From positions 6,262,001-6,326,000 of the forward strand of contig OZ199839.1 in NCBI GenBank assembly GCA_964304625.1: a stretch of DNA of 64,000 bases, read 5' to 3'. This document shows positions 25,996 to 39,060 of this stretch, in pieces (positions within the stretch are counted from its first letter, which is position 1; each line of letters starts with the position of its first letter). The position numbers were made by a program, and so were the translations under genes. Below the pieces are notes generated by a model that saw only the letters and a list, made by a program, of their open reading frames with translations, made no database searches and was not told where the DNA came from. The DNA comes from Kudoa neothunni. Its lineage: Eukaryota > Cnidaria.

Positions 25996-28334
25996 GCACA
26001 CTAACTTAATCATAGATTAATATTTATTATTATTATATTATTATTCAAAAGATATATTATTACATATTAGTATTATTTATGCTAATTATTTTTACATTTT
26101 TATTCGATTTAACTACGATATATTTTATTGTTCCTGTGCGAGTAATATAATGAGTAGTAAACGACACTCATTGCTTGAAAATTTCATAAAATCATTTCAC
26201 ATTAAATTCATTGTCATTTGAAGTTGCGATTATTATTCAAAATATCTAAAGAATTTTTTTTCATTAATTAAATATTTCAAATAAATTAAGTAGATAGTGA
26301 AACTCAATTGAATAACCAAAATCTAACAAAGTCAAATGCATATCAAATTGTAATTATTGTTCTCACAATGGGCAATCATCTAATACTGAGAACTCGCCAC
26401 CATGTTCTCTTGAAACCAACAAAGTTTCAGGTAAAGTTATTTCTATAACGTGTTTTGATTGGCATTATTAGAGTTAGTTTTACCCTCAAGAATAAAATGC
26501 TCAGGTTTCCCAAATGGTACATCAAATAGAGTAATTGGTTTAAAACGTTCAAATTGATTTTCCCAGTCGTTTTTTAATCTAACGGAAAAACAAAAACTTT
26601 ATAGGAATTAAAATACATTTTGTATATTTTTAACAATTATTAAAAATGCTTTGTTGGTTTGTTGATAACAAGGTAGCTGTTAGAGTATTGAGGGGCGGAA
26701 TAGTTATCGACGAAAATAAAGTCGAGATTTTCTCTGGTAACGTAAGCGATGCCGTCCTTGATCCAAAAATTAATAATGAACAAATCTTTCCCTACTTTTC
26801 TAATGATTCTCTATTAACATACAAACAATAATAACTCTGAAGAAAGCTACTGGCTACAGATGTCTTGTATGTAAAGAAACTTCTAAAAACTATGAGTCAT
26901 CTATAAAATTAATTTAATGTCTTGAAAATGAGGGCATAAAATTTTCGTGGAATTATCCAAAATATTTTTATCTGTACCTCGAATAGTTTTCTCCATTCGA
27001 CGCTTCGGTGTTAAGGTTGATAGAGTAAACAATTTTTTAGGGCGAAATTGGAATTATCAAAAAACAATCTAAGGTTCAGTACATCCCTCAAGTCATCAAT
27101 GAAACATTTCACACCATCTACTCCAAATCTCATCTGTTGGCTTTCTATCGTAAATAGAAAAGCTATACGCGTAACCATATGAAGACCTCATATCCAATTT
27201 TTAAACTCAAAGCGTAAAGGTTTCCCTCTCCTAAACACCTTACAGGAATTATGTCCTTAATATGGTACCATTCGCACATTTGTGATGTTCATTTTAAAAA
27301 TTTCATACTTTCTTAAGTTTAAATTCATTTTTTCAATTCACGGTTGTTTATTTATACAATTTATCGCCCTTGTCCATTCTCACGCTATGATTAAGATGGA
27401 GATACCTCCTAATGGATTTGAAATGTTTATATGTCATCGCTTTATTCACTGACATTACTCCAGAATCTACAGCGTCTTCCCAACACATATATTACCAGGT
27501 TAATGTATGGTAGCCGGTGAGTAACATATATTATTATAGTGTTAAGTTGTTCGACTCTCGGATTAAAAATGTGATCGTTTTTCAGTTAAATATATATATA
27601 TATATATATATATGTGATCGCTTTAAAATCATCATTATGATGTTATCGTCAAAATGTTGTTGAAAAACATTATAGGACTCACAACTCTTTCCTAAAATTT
27701 ATGCAGGCTCTTCACATAAATTTTAACCGGTAATAAACTATGCATGATCGTTGAAATTTCGCGGCCTAATTTTATTTGGAGAAGATTTTTTAGGAAGGAG
27801 AAACTTCATCTTCAAAAAATTTACTAATTATTTTCATGCTGCATCTCAATCTCTCCACATATTTTGGGTGCGATTCTTATACCCGTATCCACTATTAAAT
27901 TTGGCACCAAATTATCCTCCCCATCCATTAAATCTTCAACATTGATTGGAGAAAGAGTTACAAAACTTTGAAGGCTTTTCCTTTTTATCGCAAAATTCAT
28001 TAACAGCGTCTAATAAATTTTTTTAACGTATTACATATACCACGAATTTCAACAATCTGTTAAAGTATTAAATGAAGATTTCCACGTGGCGGAGTTACTG
28101 TTCCTTTTTCGGCTCATGTTTTTTTTTGTTGATACTTTTCTTAATTCCAAACGTATATCAAAGAAAAACAAAATTTTGAGTTCCACATATATATAATATT
28201 AAATCACAAATTTATTCTTATTTTGAAAATTACGATCGATTGAATGTTCCAAGATATATTTTCATTTATAAACAAATCTGTTTATCGACAAAAGTGAAAA
28301 TCATATTTTATTCGTGTGCCGAAAAGGAACACTA
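25996..28334. other. Intergenic, no gene identified
   Basis: The first ~270 bases match the sequence after copy 0 (935-1190). The rest holds short frames only, such as 26646-26831 (61 codons). A (TA)n run lies at 27587-27613. Around 26900-27350 the minus strand has scattered coding-like pieces (FTIESQQMRFGVDGVKCFID) that I cannot assign; an old mobile element is possible. Confidence 0.4.
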
Positions 28335-28638
28335 ACTCTTAACGAGTTAACTGGATTTAAATAACTCGGGAATGGAAAAAAAATACGACACATATTAAAT
28401 TGTTTAGCGTTAGTGTCAGGACAAGAAATTATTAATTCAAAATCAGGATTGATACGCTCCTGCAGTGAAATTATCACGATTTAAAGTTCGAAACAAAATT
28501 CGACAAATTACGATGTTTTAAAAAATTTAGTTTGACCTCTTATATAAATTAGTTTGAAACATAATATTTCATTTAATGTTATAAAGAAACGTCTCTTTGC
28601 GAAATCTTCTCCAGGCAACGCCGGGGGATCGCGCTAGT
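28335..28638 (+). mobile_element. Helitron 3'-end fragment
   Basis: Ends with hairpin CCAGGCAACGCCGGG (28611-28625), then GGATCGCG and CTAGT at 28634-28638, the classic Helitron 3' terminus. Upstream sequence (GGATTTAAATAACTCGGGAA, TTTAGCGTTAGTGTC) matches the inverse of 50230-50150. No 5' end found. Confidence 0.6.
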
Positions 28639-28785
28639 ATTATATAAATTAATATAAAATAAATTTTTTTATATTTTATTTTAAAACTTTAAACATTTCA
28701 AATCATTCATGAGAAAATTTCATATTGATTCTTAAAATTAATTAAAAAGTATCTCTTGAACTAGGATTACGAGAAACCTGAACCA

Positions 28786-30710
28786 CAGTCGAACCTGGAT
28801 ATTGCGTAATTTCACAAGTTTATTGAAATATAACGATATTGTTTAGATTTTTTACATACAATTTGCTTGTATACTATTCAAAATAATGTTAACTGAGCAA
28901 GCAAAGATAAAAAGTTTTTACTAACAATGTATAAATTTAAGATAGCGCGCTAAAACTAGAACCTCTCTATTGCGTAACATTTTGTTTAGTTCTATCCCCA
29001 CTTAACCTTCTCTTCGAATTCTGCGAAACAAAAATGGCAAGGAATCAGCGAACAGTAACTGAAAAAATTAAAATTATCTAATATTATAATTCGATTAAAT
29101 CATTCCAAGGAGCAAAAGCAATGATTGTTAGACATTTCAAGTTATCTAGTAATGTAAACTTATCAAACCCCATTAAAGTATATTTGCAGGGCACTCTACA
29201 CTTGATATAATTTTAGCTGCTCAAAATTATATTTATTAATTCTACTATTTCAGATTCAAAAAAAAGAATAAAAGAAGGCAAATTCACGGAGTTGGATAAT
29301 TTACTCTATGCATAGATCACCAAAATGCGAAATCAGAGGAAGATTTTCCCTGCTTACATAATTGTTGAGAAGGCCAAAAGTATCGCTAAATCTATGGCAA
29401 TTGACCAATTTACCGGTGGTAACAGTTGGGTCGTGAGATTCAAAAATAGATATGGTATTCATTATAAAAAATTTCACGGCGAAGCCAACAGTGTGAATAA
29501 TCAAACTGTAATGGAGGTTTTCGTTAAATTCCCAGAAATTTCACTAGGATACGAAGAATGCAGCATAATAAATATGGATGAAACGTCCCTTTTTTATGAA
29601 CAGTTACTCCTACACACGTATATTCTAAATGACGAAACCGACGTGAAAGAAATTAAACAATCCAAGAAAAGGGTTATCGTTCTTGCGTCTGCGTCTTTAA
29701 CAGGAAAAAAATTCCCACCAGTTGTAACATTGAAGTATCAAAACCCAGGTGTTTTAATAGATCAGAGTCATTTCCTTTGAAATATTATACCAACAAATGC
29801 GTGGATGTCTTTAAATCCCATGATAATAAATTCCAAGAAGAAAAAAAGGAAAGTTTTCATTTTGTTAAATCAATGTCCGGTGCATTCACAAAAGCTTCAT
29901 GAATTTGAAAATATTGAACTGGTGTTTTTACCTATAAACATTACAAGTGTACTACAGCCAACGGACCTTGATATAATACGCAATTTAAAATGTCAGTACC
30001 GTAAACTTTTGACAAACTATCAATTATCTGAAGAAAACAATTCAAATTTAATTAAGTATACCGTTTTGGATTGTATTAATACATTGAAGTGGGCATGGGA
30101 AAACGTATCATCGGCTACTATTCAAAATTGTTTCGGAAAATCTTGACTTTTTGAAAATTATGATTCTATCCTTCATCATATTGAAAAAAAATTATAAGAT
30201 GGTGAAAACTTACCTCAAGATTTTCTTGATAATGATAGTGGTGCAAATTTTGTCACATTTTTCACTGTTCATCGACCTTATTTCTTAGAGAAAAAATTTG
30301 ACGAAATCAACAAAAATATTGAAGACAAGGAAAAATTCCACGAAGAAACAATAGATTTACCTGAAACTCACGAAATTGATCAATTTAAAGAAAATATCGA
30401 TCCGGATTTTGTAAAAGATGGAGCGCTTATGTCAATTTCAGAATTAAAACAATCGATTAATTTAATCAGGAAAGCTTTTAGGTTAGAAAACCCAACAGCA
30501 TTATTTTCGACGAATCTAGCTATGGATTTCATATCTAAAATAATTCAAAAAACGCATAAACAGGCGGAAATTGCTTATTGTGTTAAACCCAAATAAATTA
30601 TTGTTTTTATGCATAATGCGCTCGTGCCAGTACCCTATATTGCGTAATTTCTCCATATTACGTAACTTTTTGGGAATTGAAAAAAATTCCGCAATATCCA
30701 GTTTTTACTT
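28786..30710 (+). mobile_element. pogo/Tigger-like transposon, dead transposase
   Basis: Left end CAGTCGAACCTGGATATTGC; the right end, read inward on the minus strand, is a diverged partner that shares CTGGATATTGCG. The transposase begins at 29034 (MARNQRTVTEKIKII, then a stop) with the typical pogo N-terminal HTH. It continues as a CENP-B-type HTH (29325 on: KAKSIAKSMAIDQFTG, YKKFHGEANSVN) and a DDE_1 domain: first Asp in INMDETS (29570s), second site LLNQCPVH at 29860s, third in LQPTDLDII. The usual Asp at the second site is Asn here, and several stops and frame breaks interrupt the frame. It ends near 30596. The Tc1/mariner superfamily is clear; the copy is inactive. Confidence 0.8.
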
Positions 30711-30849
30711 CGGTTACTTAGAGTCAATAAAAAGAAAAACGCAAAAATGCGTGTCGTGGGATCCAAGCGGACCTCGCTCAGCACCAGGAGGGTTAAATAT
30801 TAAAAGGTAGTGGCTATATCTCAGGTACCTGATAATCCGGTCGTTCTCA

Positions 30850-31093
30850 GGCTATATCTCAGGTAATCAATATCTCTAAAACTACCTACTCAATATTGTT
30901 TTACCAGATTCCACATATCATCTTATATTTATCTAACTTAAGTTTTTGTAGATTTTTGAAAAATTAGAAAAAAATTAATTTTTCTTTGTGTGATCATACA
31001 CAAGTCCAACAGCAGCTGGGCACGATTTTTTATTTTTTTAATATAATTTCATCAACTAGCATCATTATACACAAAATATAGAAATAATAATAA
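30850..31093 (+). repeat. Left TIR of MULE
   Basis: Begins GGCTATATCTCAGGTAATC and is the inverse of 33590-33836 with few mismatches. A partial extra copy of the terminal motif (TGGCTATATCTCAGGTA) sits just outside at 30811. Confidence 0.85.
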
Positions 31094-33589
31094 TTTTTGT
31101 CTTTTTTTTAAGAAATTAACATTTTTCACGTTATATGAAATAAAACTAATAATGGATTTAAATATTAGTTTAAGCGATCACTCAATAAAACAGCTTTCAT
31201 ATGACACATGTAGAGGATTATTCTCAAAATTAAATTTTTTTTATATATTTAATTTTAAAGTTATAATTTTATTTCTTTTTCTTTATAATTCCGATTGCAG
31301 TTAAACGACTTCCTCGTGGTCGACCAATCGATGTAACTTTAGAAGGAATCACTAGATCTAAACAAAAATTAGCATAATTTTTTTTTAGGTTTAACCTTTT
31401 AATTGAGGTTCTACGATGGCGTTTGATTCATCGTTACAATCAATTTGTTCTTCCAGAGGATTAAAACCATCACTGGAATTAAGTTTTGGTATTTTGGTAA
31501 GTGAGATTTCTATTAAATTTATCGATGACTCCTAATTTTTATTAGTTAAAGTAAAATTATAAATTTTACACATTTTCTTGAAATTCAGTTTCATCTTTAA
31601 TTATATAAAATTTAATATTTCATTTATAAACAAAAATCATATGTATCAAGGAACTGATCGATAACCATGACATCGTGACTTCTAATTATTTTTTCCAATA
31701 GATTTATTGATTTTATTGATTTTTCGAAAAATTCTCCGCAAAATTCGGAAGTTGTGTTGGCTAGTTTGGTTGTAAAATTTGACGCGTACTTCAACTTTTG
31801 TCCAAATGTCTTTATGTTAATTTTTTGTTTCTTTTCAAGAACAACAGTAGGAAGATTTTCTGTATTATTTTGAGTTGTAGATTCCGCATTTAAAAACTTC
31901 ATTCCGTATGCCTTTTTCCATCGATCATTGCATAATGTTTCACAGAATAACGGGAGTTTTTCTGATAACCGTAACTTAGAATATGGCGACATGGTAATGA
32001 AAATGAGCGATAAAATAAACAATGACACGTTGATCGACTTGTGGTTTCATTTGAGTTAGCGAATAATGCAGCATTGTCCAAGAATTTATGTTCTTTTTGA
32101 AGCATGATAAATGCATACTTCGTCAGACATTCTTTATAGTGTAGAACCTGGTTGTTGTTGAGAATATCGTTTGATTCATAATACAGTTGATTAATTGAAG
32201 AAACTTCCCTTTCAATTCTAAGTGAACTTAGAATTTAAAAAAAACTTTGGATGAAGTTGGCCAACGAGCTGAATTTTTGGACAACACTTAATTTTGGAAT
32301 TTATTACTTCAAGGCGATTATTGGTTTCGTTGTCGTAAAGATTTTTCGTATTGCTGATATCAATGACCCATTCATTGTATATTCCTTCCCAATTTCTTTT
32401 GAAATATTCACTTAATTTGGGATTTTTAAAATCGTGAATCTGGTCAACGTAATGTAAATATTTATTGTAGTCAGTCGGGTACATCATTTTTTGTAAACAA
32501 CTTAAAATCTCTTGTCTTTTAGTAGAAGATATTTCAAATTTGTAAACGGTGATATGTCTTTGAAAAATTTGATTCACATGAAATTTACATAAAATGAATG
32601 ATGATTGTGGAAAACTTAATTTGAGACATTTTCTTAGCTTTTCATCCTTGTCTGTAACGGTGGTATGTACGTTTTTTGATAAGTTTGGTATAAATTTTGC
32701 CAAAGTATTACAAAACCATTGGATGGAATCTTCCGTCTCGTCGTAGAGAATGCAGGCACTCGAAATATGAGTCAAACCAAAAGAATCCTCCCCAGCAGAT
32801 ATGTATAACGGGGCCCTAAAACTATAAAATTATTCATCCGTTTTCAAAAGTTACCTTGAATTAAGGAGTTTATAAGTTGCATCAACGAACATAACCTCAG
32901 GATAAAATTCCATTAACGACTTTATGTTTATCATATAAAATCTTAACGTAACATTTGAAATCTTCTTTCAACACTTTCTCTATTACACATAGGTTATCAC
33001 AGAATGAGTCTTTGTTTGCTCTAATATTGTGGATGGATTTCAAACGGATGTTTTTACCCGTTTCGTTGTAAATTTTATTTTGAATTAATTTTTTATTGGC
33101 CCTAAGGTGAATTAATTCTACGAGATTTGGGTCATTTAGGTGAATTTTTCGTTGTTTTGGTAGATTTCGATATAGCACTGCACTTAAATCATGATTATGT
33201 TCTAATATACTAGAACGTACTTCAAGTGCTACACCATCAACAGAGGTCCTAAGGTATAAAACCAAGGGGCAGTTTCCCTTTAATGCCGGTTTGTTTCTAA
33301 TTCCATCGGATTTTGTTTTATTCTTGCCACTGAAAATACAACGATATGTAATTTCATAATACCGCAGAGATTGGTTAATTGATTTTGTAATTCTATTTCG
33401 AATATTCGAAATAGTCCTCGCTTGATATTTATAAAGATTGCAAAAGTTTGATTCTTCGTAATTTTTTATAGCATTATCGAGTTTCTTGAAAGAACGAAAT
33501 CGTTTTCCAATTGCAAACAAATTTGAACTCATCCTGTGCCACGCTAATTAGAAAGAGAAATTGCGCTCTCAAGTTATACATAACTCAGA

Positions 33590-33836
33590 AATTTATTATT
33601 ATTTCTATATTTTGTGCATAATGATGTTAATTGATGAAACTATATTAAAAAAATAAAAAATCGCACCCAGCTACTGTTGGACTTGTGTATGGTCACACAA
33701 AGAAAAAATAATTTTTTTTTAATTTTTCAAAAATCTACAAAAACTTAAGTTAGATAAATATAAGATGATATGTGGAATCTGGTAAAACAATATTGAGTAG
33801 GTAGTTTTAGAGATATTGATTACCCGAGATATAGCC
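33590..33836 (-). repeat. Right TIR of MULE
   Basis: Inverse of 30850-31093; terminates GATATAGCC at the outer edge. No clear 9 bp target duplication is visible. Confidence 0.85.
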
Positions 33837-34215
33837 ATTTCCATATAAAAATTTGCCTATTTAAGTTTTTTATAATACGTTTTTCAATAAAATGAAGCTC
33901 AAGAGATAAATATTTTAACCTGGAAATTTATTAACATAATTCGATCAGATTCTAAATTAATAAAAACTATAACTACAGTTAGTCATATAAAGCTAATTCG
34001 AAGTCAATATAAAATTGAGAAAAATCTTAGTAAATCACGTAATTCTAAAATAAGTAAATATCAGAAATCTTATTTTTCTCTCTAAAAACGCAAGCGAAAT
34101 TCAAAAAACAATAAATTCAGCTAATGACTTAGAATATCAAATAATACAATGTGATCGAATAATTTCTATCATAAATACTACCTATTAACTATAGTTAACG
34201 AAAATTATTTGAATC

Positions 34216-37200
34216 TCACTTCTTCTTCAATACCACGATTCCACCTATCACTACGACCACAACCACAGCAACGCACGCGATAATGATTCTACAAAACAGT
34301 TAGTTTAATTATCAGCATCTATAAAATATTCACATAAGTTTTGTTTTATTCCTAAAAAGTATTGAATTAAAAAAAGGAAGTTTACTAAGCTCACCCTGAA
34401 CTACTCTTTGCTCCTACAATACATAACTCTAAACTACATTATAAACAAATAATAAACCTTGTTGTATGTCAGCACCGCCAAAAATTGTATCGTCATGAAC
34501 ACTGTAAACAGTCAAATAATAGTTATTTCCATCAGTTAAATTATTTATTTTGAATTCTTTACATGTCACAAAGGCAGTGCATCTGTCTACGTTTCTTCCC
34601 ATGCAAGATTTTACTACCGCATTTGATTTGACACTACTGTTACGTAACTCCCATTTGCATTTTGATTTATCGTTCATACTGGCTGGAACTGTGGTGGTTA
34701 CAATGAAACTGTTCCCATCACGTGTAATGACGACTGATATCAATTTGGAAGAGTCAGTTGGGTTTACTCTTGGTGTACCTAATATAAGTTTCGTTGAAAA
34801 AATTCTTAATAGAGACATTAAATGTAGTACTCGATTCTATGATATGCTCTTTTTGTGAGGATTTCCCGATAGCTGTGACTAAAATTTTGTATGCATTTGC
34901 TGCTTCATACTCGGGAAATGTTATGGAATTGCAAAAGGGATTTGAAGAACATGTGTTAATGCTGTTCGCAGCACCATCACGTTGTGTATCTGAATTATCT
35001 GAAACTGACGATTTCGCCGTTGGCATTAGACCACCGTCTGCTACAACTGGTACAGCAATTCTAGCTATACTGAGATCTGCAGAACTTGAACTGGGAGGAG
35101 CAGCTACTGGGGGTGTCGGTGCTATTGGAGCGGTAACAGATGTGGTTACTTTCGGCACCGCTGGACATGTGTAGAAGTCTGTGTAATCGTTACCAGTCTT
35201 CTTTTTTACGATATAACTACAAGTTGCACTTGGATCCACGGAATTTAATCGTGCTATTAATGACAAACCATCCAAGGTGATCTTGTGTGTTATTGTTAAT
35301 GTTGTTAATGCTATAAAAAATTTAAAGAATAAATTATAAGTTCAATAACCTGTTTGTATATTTGTGTAATCTTTTATATCGTAGTCCTTATGTGCAATCA
35401 CTCTGATGTCATAAGCTGTGTTTGGCTCAAGGTCTTCTATCGTAACTTGTTCACTACACATTCCTCTACACGGACTGATGCCATTGCATTTCGCATGGTA
35501 AAAACTGTTCAATCCAGTTGGACTTACCAAATACTCACAGGTTGGTTCAGTTTTCTTTTCATCATTTGTAGTTGAAGTAATAGATATAGCTGTAAGAGAG
35601 ACTGTCGTGTCTGTATTTGTTGGTGTGGTAGTTCCATAATCTTTATTTGCTCCCTTTGCTATATAATTCGTTATTTTATAAAATAAATATAATGATTTAC
35701 TTGTTCTTAGGAATATTTTCTCTTTATAACTTGCTGGAAGATTAGTGCCCTCAAATTTTATCTCCATCATGTATGCTTTCCCCGCTGTAAGCTCCTGAAT
35801 CATCAATTTTGTTGTGCAGTCAGTTTTGCAATTGCCATCAATTGCACTGGTACTATCACATTTTGCGAGGGTTAGAGCGGTTGGCCTTGGTTTATCAGCA
35901 AAATAATGTTCAAGAGTACACGTAGTAAATGTTGGTGCAGATGCTGCTTTTAGTGAGGAAACATCTAACTTAACACCAGCGCCGGTATGAGAAGAAAGCA
36001 ATCCCTCACTCGATTCAGTAAATGCTAAAGAAAATAATAAAAAAACATATTAAATTACGGATTACCAAATTTAGTTTTTTTGTAACCTTCCAAACTAGTA
36101 CCAGTAGCTCTTATGTCGTGATGCCTTGTTTGGATTAAAATTTTAAATAACTTTTTTTCCGCATCGCCAATTAATTCGACATACTTACAAGGAGCATAAC
36201 ACATTTTACCAGTACCGCCGCAAACAGACGTATATGATTCTCCGTTCGCTGAATCCTGACCATCTTTAATACTGAATAGACATATTTCGGACGATGGAGA
36301 ATTGGTGAATTTAATTCCTACCTTGTTTCCAGTTTTTTTAACAACGTAAAATTGAGGATCATAAATATCTATATTTTCCTTCATATATTGATTGGGCATA
36401 TAGTAAAAGAAACTGGGATAATTTTTGCATCTCACTTCGTAGTGCGGTAACAATAAATCAAAGTCAACTTTGTTTGCTGAATTCCCATTATTACATCCTT
36501 CCCCTTTGGTACCAACTTCATATTGGATATCTTTATAATAAATTGGGCAATCTACGGGAGCACAAGTTTTGGCTAGGAACTGCAGCTGTTTATTATGGCT
36601 GGTCGTGTCTGTCTGTGTAGACATGATAATTTGTGGATTGGCCAATAAAGCTAAATTCAATCGATTTTCATATTAAATTCAATTAATTTACGTATTGAAT
36701 ATCCGAATACTTTTGAACCTGCTCCTTGAGTTTTATCTTTAATATCAGCTGTGTTTGCGCCTACGAAAACATATATGTATTTGGTTCTTGGTGATAGTTT
36801 TTCATAGGTGATTGTATTCACATCACTATTACAATCAACAACGCAATTATTTGGAGCAGCACTGTCATTAGCACTGCAGCTGTCAATGTTTAAAAACGCA
36901 GCATCTGGTACCGAAGCGCTAGAACTAGTAGCCTTTGCAATTTCTGCCTCGTTAGATCGCCTTATAAGACATTTTTGGCCAATTCCATATTCAGAGCCTC
37001 CAAGTATGAGTTTAATTCTGTCTGGGTCAGCACCTGAAGCTTTCAAAATCTGGTATTTTAGAATTTTCGTTGGGGATGCAACTGCCGGTGATGCTGAATT
37101 AGGAGAACCTGGATTTAGTGCAGCATTGATTATGCCTGATCCTGATATTAAAACGCCTAAAATTACATTAGTATTAAAATTAACTCGCGAAGATACCTAA

Positions 37201-37230
37201 AACAAGGTAGAGAAATCCAGCTATTTCCAT
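34216..37230 (-). CDS. Short modular Cys-rich single-TM protein, paralogue D
   Basis: Predicted 869 aa, uninterrupted. Exons (minus): 37230-37197 signal peptide (MEIAGFLYLVLG), 37156-36692, 36650-36066, 36024-35701, 35658-35350, 35310-34831, 34778-34458, 34413-34395, 34288-34216. Introns are phase 1 except around the tiny penultimate exon (phase 2); the first contains TACTAAT. Residues ~167-361 are the large Cys module homologous to exon 45393-45953 of copy C (shared YY…C…Y-F-F/Y, NK-x-x-IK, SSEIC/PSEIC). Residues ~362-572 match the small modules at 48083-48709 of C (Y-K-x-K-x-F-x-RTS ending). Residues ~573-732 include an Ala/Pro/Ser linker. The C-terminus is an unusually valine-rich TM helix (VAVVVVVVIGGIVV) ending LKKK. 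Opposite orientation to A-C and lying between B and C. Type I membrane protein by inference; function unknown. Confidence 0.8.
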
Positions 37231-37359
37231 GATTGACAATTAAATGACTTACGAATTGATGATTCGGAATACAATTGTCCCGAATTCACTCATTTGTATA
37301 TATAATGATTTATTCAATGACAGATAGAAAAATTTACATTAGATAGTAATTATTCAAGT

Positions 37360-39060
37360 TATTTGAAAATTAATTTAAACCATTTTTTGTTACCTACCTC
37401 AAATCGGTGTGGTAAATTAATTAGAACTATAGCGCAAATAGACAACTGCAAACTCAAAACCAAGATAATGCGAGCAGGATTAACATTGGGTAAACAATGT
37501 TGATCCGCCACATATAACCCCCCTAAAGTTTGAGGGTTAAATTTATAAATGTTTGGTTGTTTAATTAGTCGGCCATATCGAGGTCTAGTAGGTTGTTTGT
37601 TGGGGGAATCGCAGCTTGGCGACGTGCTCATAGAAGGAAGGTTTTCGTTCTGTTCGAAATAAGCTGGTTTTAGCCTATCAATCGATACATTAACTATTTT
37701 GTTTTTTACCTGAACTTAAAGGTTTTATCTCCTCTAGAAAAAATTTTGAACGGACCATCGTACGGCGGTTTCAGGGGGATCATTGCCTATCTCTCCGAAT
37801 GTAGACATAGTGGCTATTTGTTAGGTTTTTTGGGATGTATGGTGTTTGTTTAATGTGTTTTGAGGTATCAAATAGACAGTATTATTTGATGGTTTGTTTT
37901 AAATTTTGCACAAAGCCAGTAGGGTCGATGAAATCAATCTTAGGAAGGATTTTACCGGGTGTTTGACAGAGTGGCCGAATACGATATCTGAGGGAGAGAG
38001 CCCAATATCCAACTTAATGGTGTTTTTAATGCCAAGCAGAACCCAAGGAAGTTGGTCTGTCCAGGTGTAATCGGTGAATATTGTGGTAATAGAAGTTTTC
38101 AGATGTCGATGAAACTTTTTCACCAATCCATTTGCCTGTGGGTGATATACTGTTTTACGGCATAATTTTATTACCAGTAGATTCAAAATATTCTCCCATA
38201 TTTTGGATGTGAATTGTGATCCTCTGTCGGAAGTTATGATATCCGGTATTCCAAATCTAGAGATCAAGTTGCTGATAAGTACTCTGGCGCAATTAAGTGT
38301 TGATGTATCCACAATAGGAATTGCTTCTGGCCATCTAATGTATCGGTCAATAATTGTGAAAAGGAGTGTAAAGCCGTCGAAGTATGGTAAATGTCCAACT
38401 ATATCAACATGTATATAGCTAAAGCGATTTTTGGCCAAGGGAAAGATATGAAGTGTTGAACGTGTATGTTGTGAACATCGAATGATTGGCATGGTAGCAT
38501 TTTCTCCCCCATGCTCTTATTTCTTTATTCATATTTGGTCGTATATACCGTTGGATAATTGGCTTCAACGTAGAACGGATCGATGGATGCGATAAATAAT
38601 GGAATTGTTTGAACAGTCTTTCCAGCAACATTTCAGGTACCGAAGATCGGTTAGTGCCTATCGATATGTTGCACCAAAGAATAATGTGATCGGGACCAAA
38701 TACGCGTTGAGAAATTTAAAGTTTAATATTTTTTGACAATCCGAAATGAGTGATTGATTTCACTGTTGTTCAGATTTGAGATGTTGAGGATTAACTTCTT
38801 TGAGCTCGACAGATGGTGGCAACAATGTGAATATTCGTGATAAATTATCCACTATTAAGTTTTCGCAACCAGGCAAATATTGTAAATCGGTTGTATATTC
38901 GGATATAAAGATAGTTGGCGCTGTTGCTTCGCAGTCCAACATTCAGAATTCTTTCATATAACAGTGAGTAGTGGCTTGTGATCGGTAAAAACAGGAAAAT
39001 TCCTTCCTTCCAAATAGAAACGAAAATAACGTACTGTTAGAGAAGGCCAAGTTTTGCGGA
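37360..39060 (-). mobile_element. Ty3/Gypsy LTR-retrotransposon fossil, partial
   Basis: Minus-strand remains of a Ty3/Gypsy pol: the end of RNase H (~38940-38760), the H2C2/integrase core (~38630-37900) and the pol C-terminal tail (~37630-37360). Gag, protease and reverse transcriptase are not seen and no LTR pair is recognised. The element is broken, with several breaks, and looks old. It lies just upstream of gene D's start. Confidence 0.7.

Larger units (their letters stand above)
30850..33836 (-). mobile_element. MULE DNA transposon, FAR1/ZSWIM-like transposase, long TIRs
   Basis: Flanked by ~245 bp near-identical inverted repeats (30850-31093 and 33590-33836). The minus-strand transposase starts at 33532 (MSSNLFAIGKRFRSFKKL). 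Residues ~1-110 form a FAR1/FLYWCH-like zinc domain (YRC…NCPLVL…EHNHDLS). DDE catalytic motifs follow: VDATYK near 32880, TVTDKDEKL near 32665, NNRLEVINSK near 32310. A C-terminal SWIM zinc finger (CHCLFYRSFSLPCRHIL) lies near 32045-32000. A 33 bp intron (32822-32854) restores the frame between DATYKLLNS and FRAPLYIS. At least two frameshifts (around 32900 and 32220) mean it is probably inactive, but it is well preserved. Confidence 0.8.

Noticed and set aside
26900-27350. Scattered coding-like minus-strand peptides
   Set aside because: Interrupted and unassignable; could be an unknown old transposon, but not supportable.
34550-35174. Plus-strand frames of 102 and 126 codons opposite gene D
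   Set aside because: Antisense shadows of well-supported D exons.
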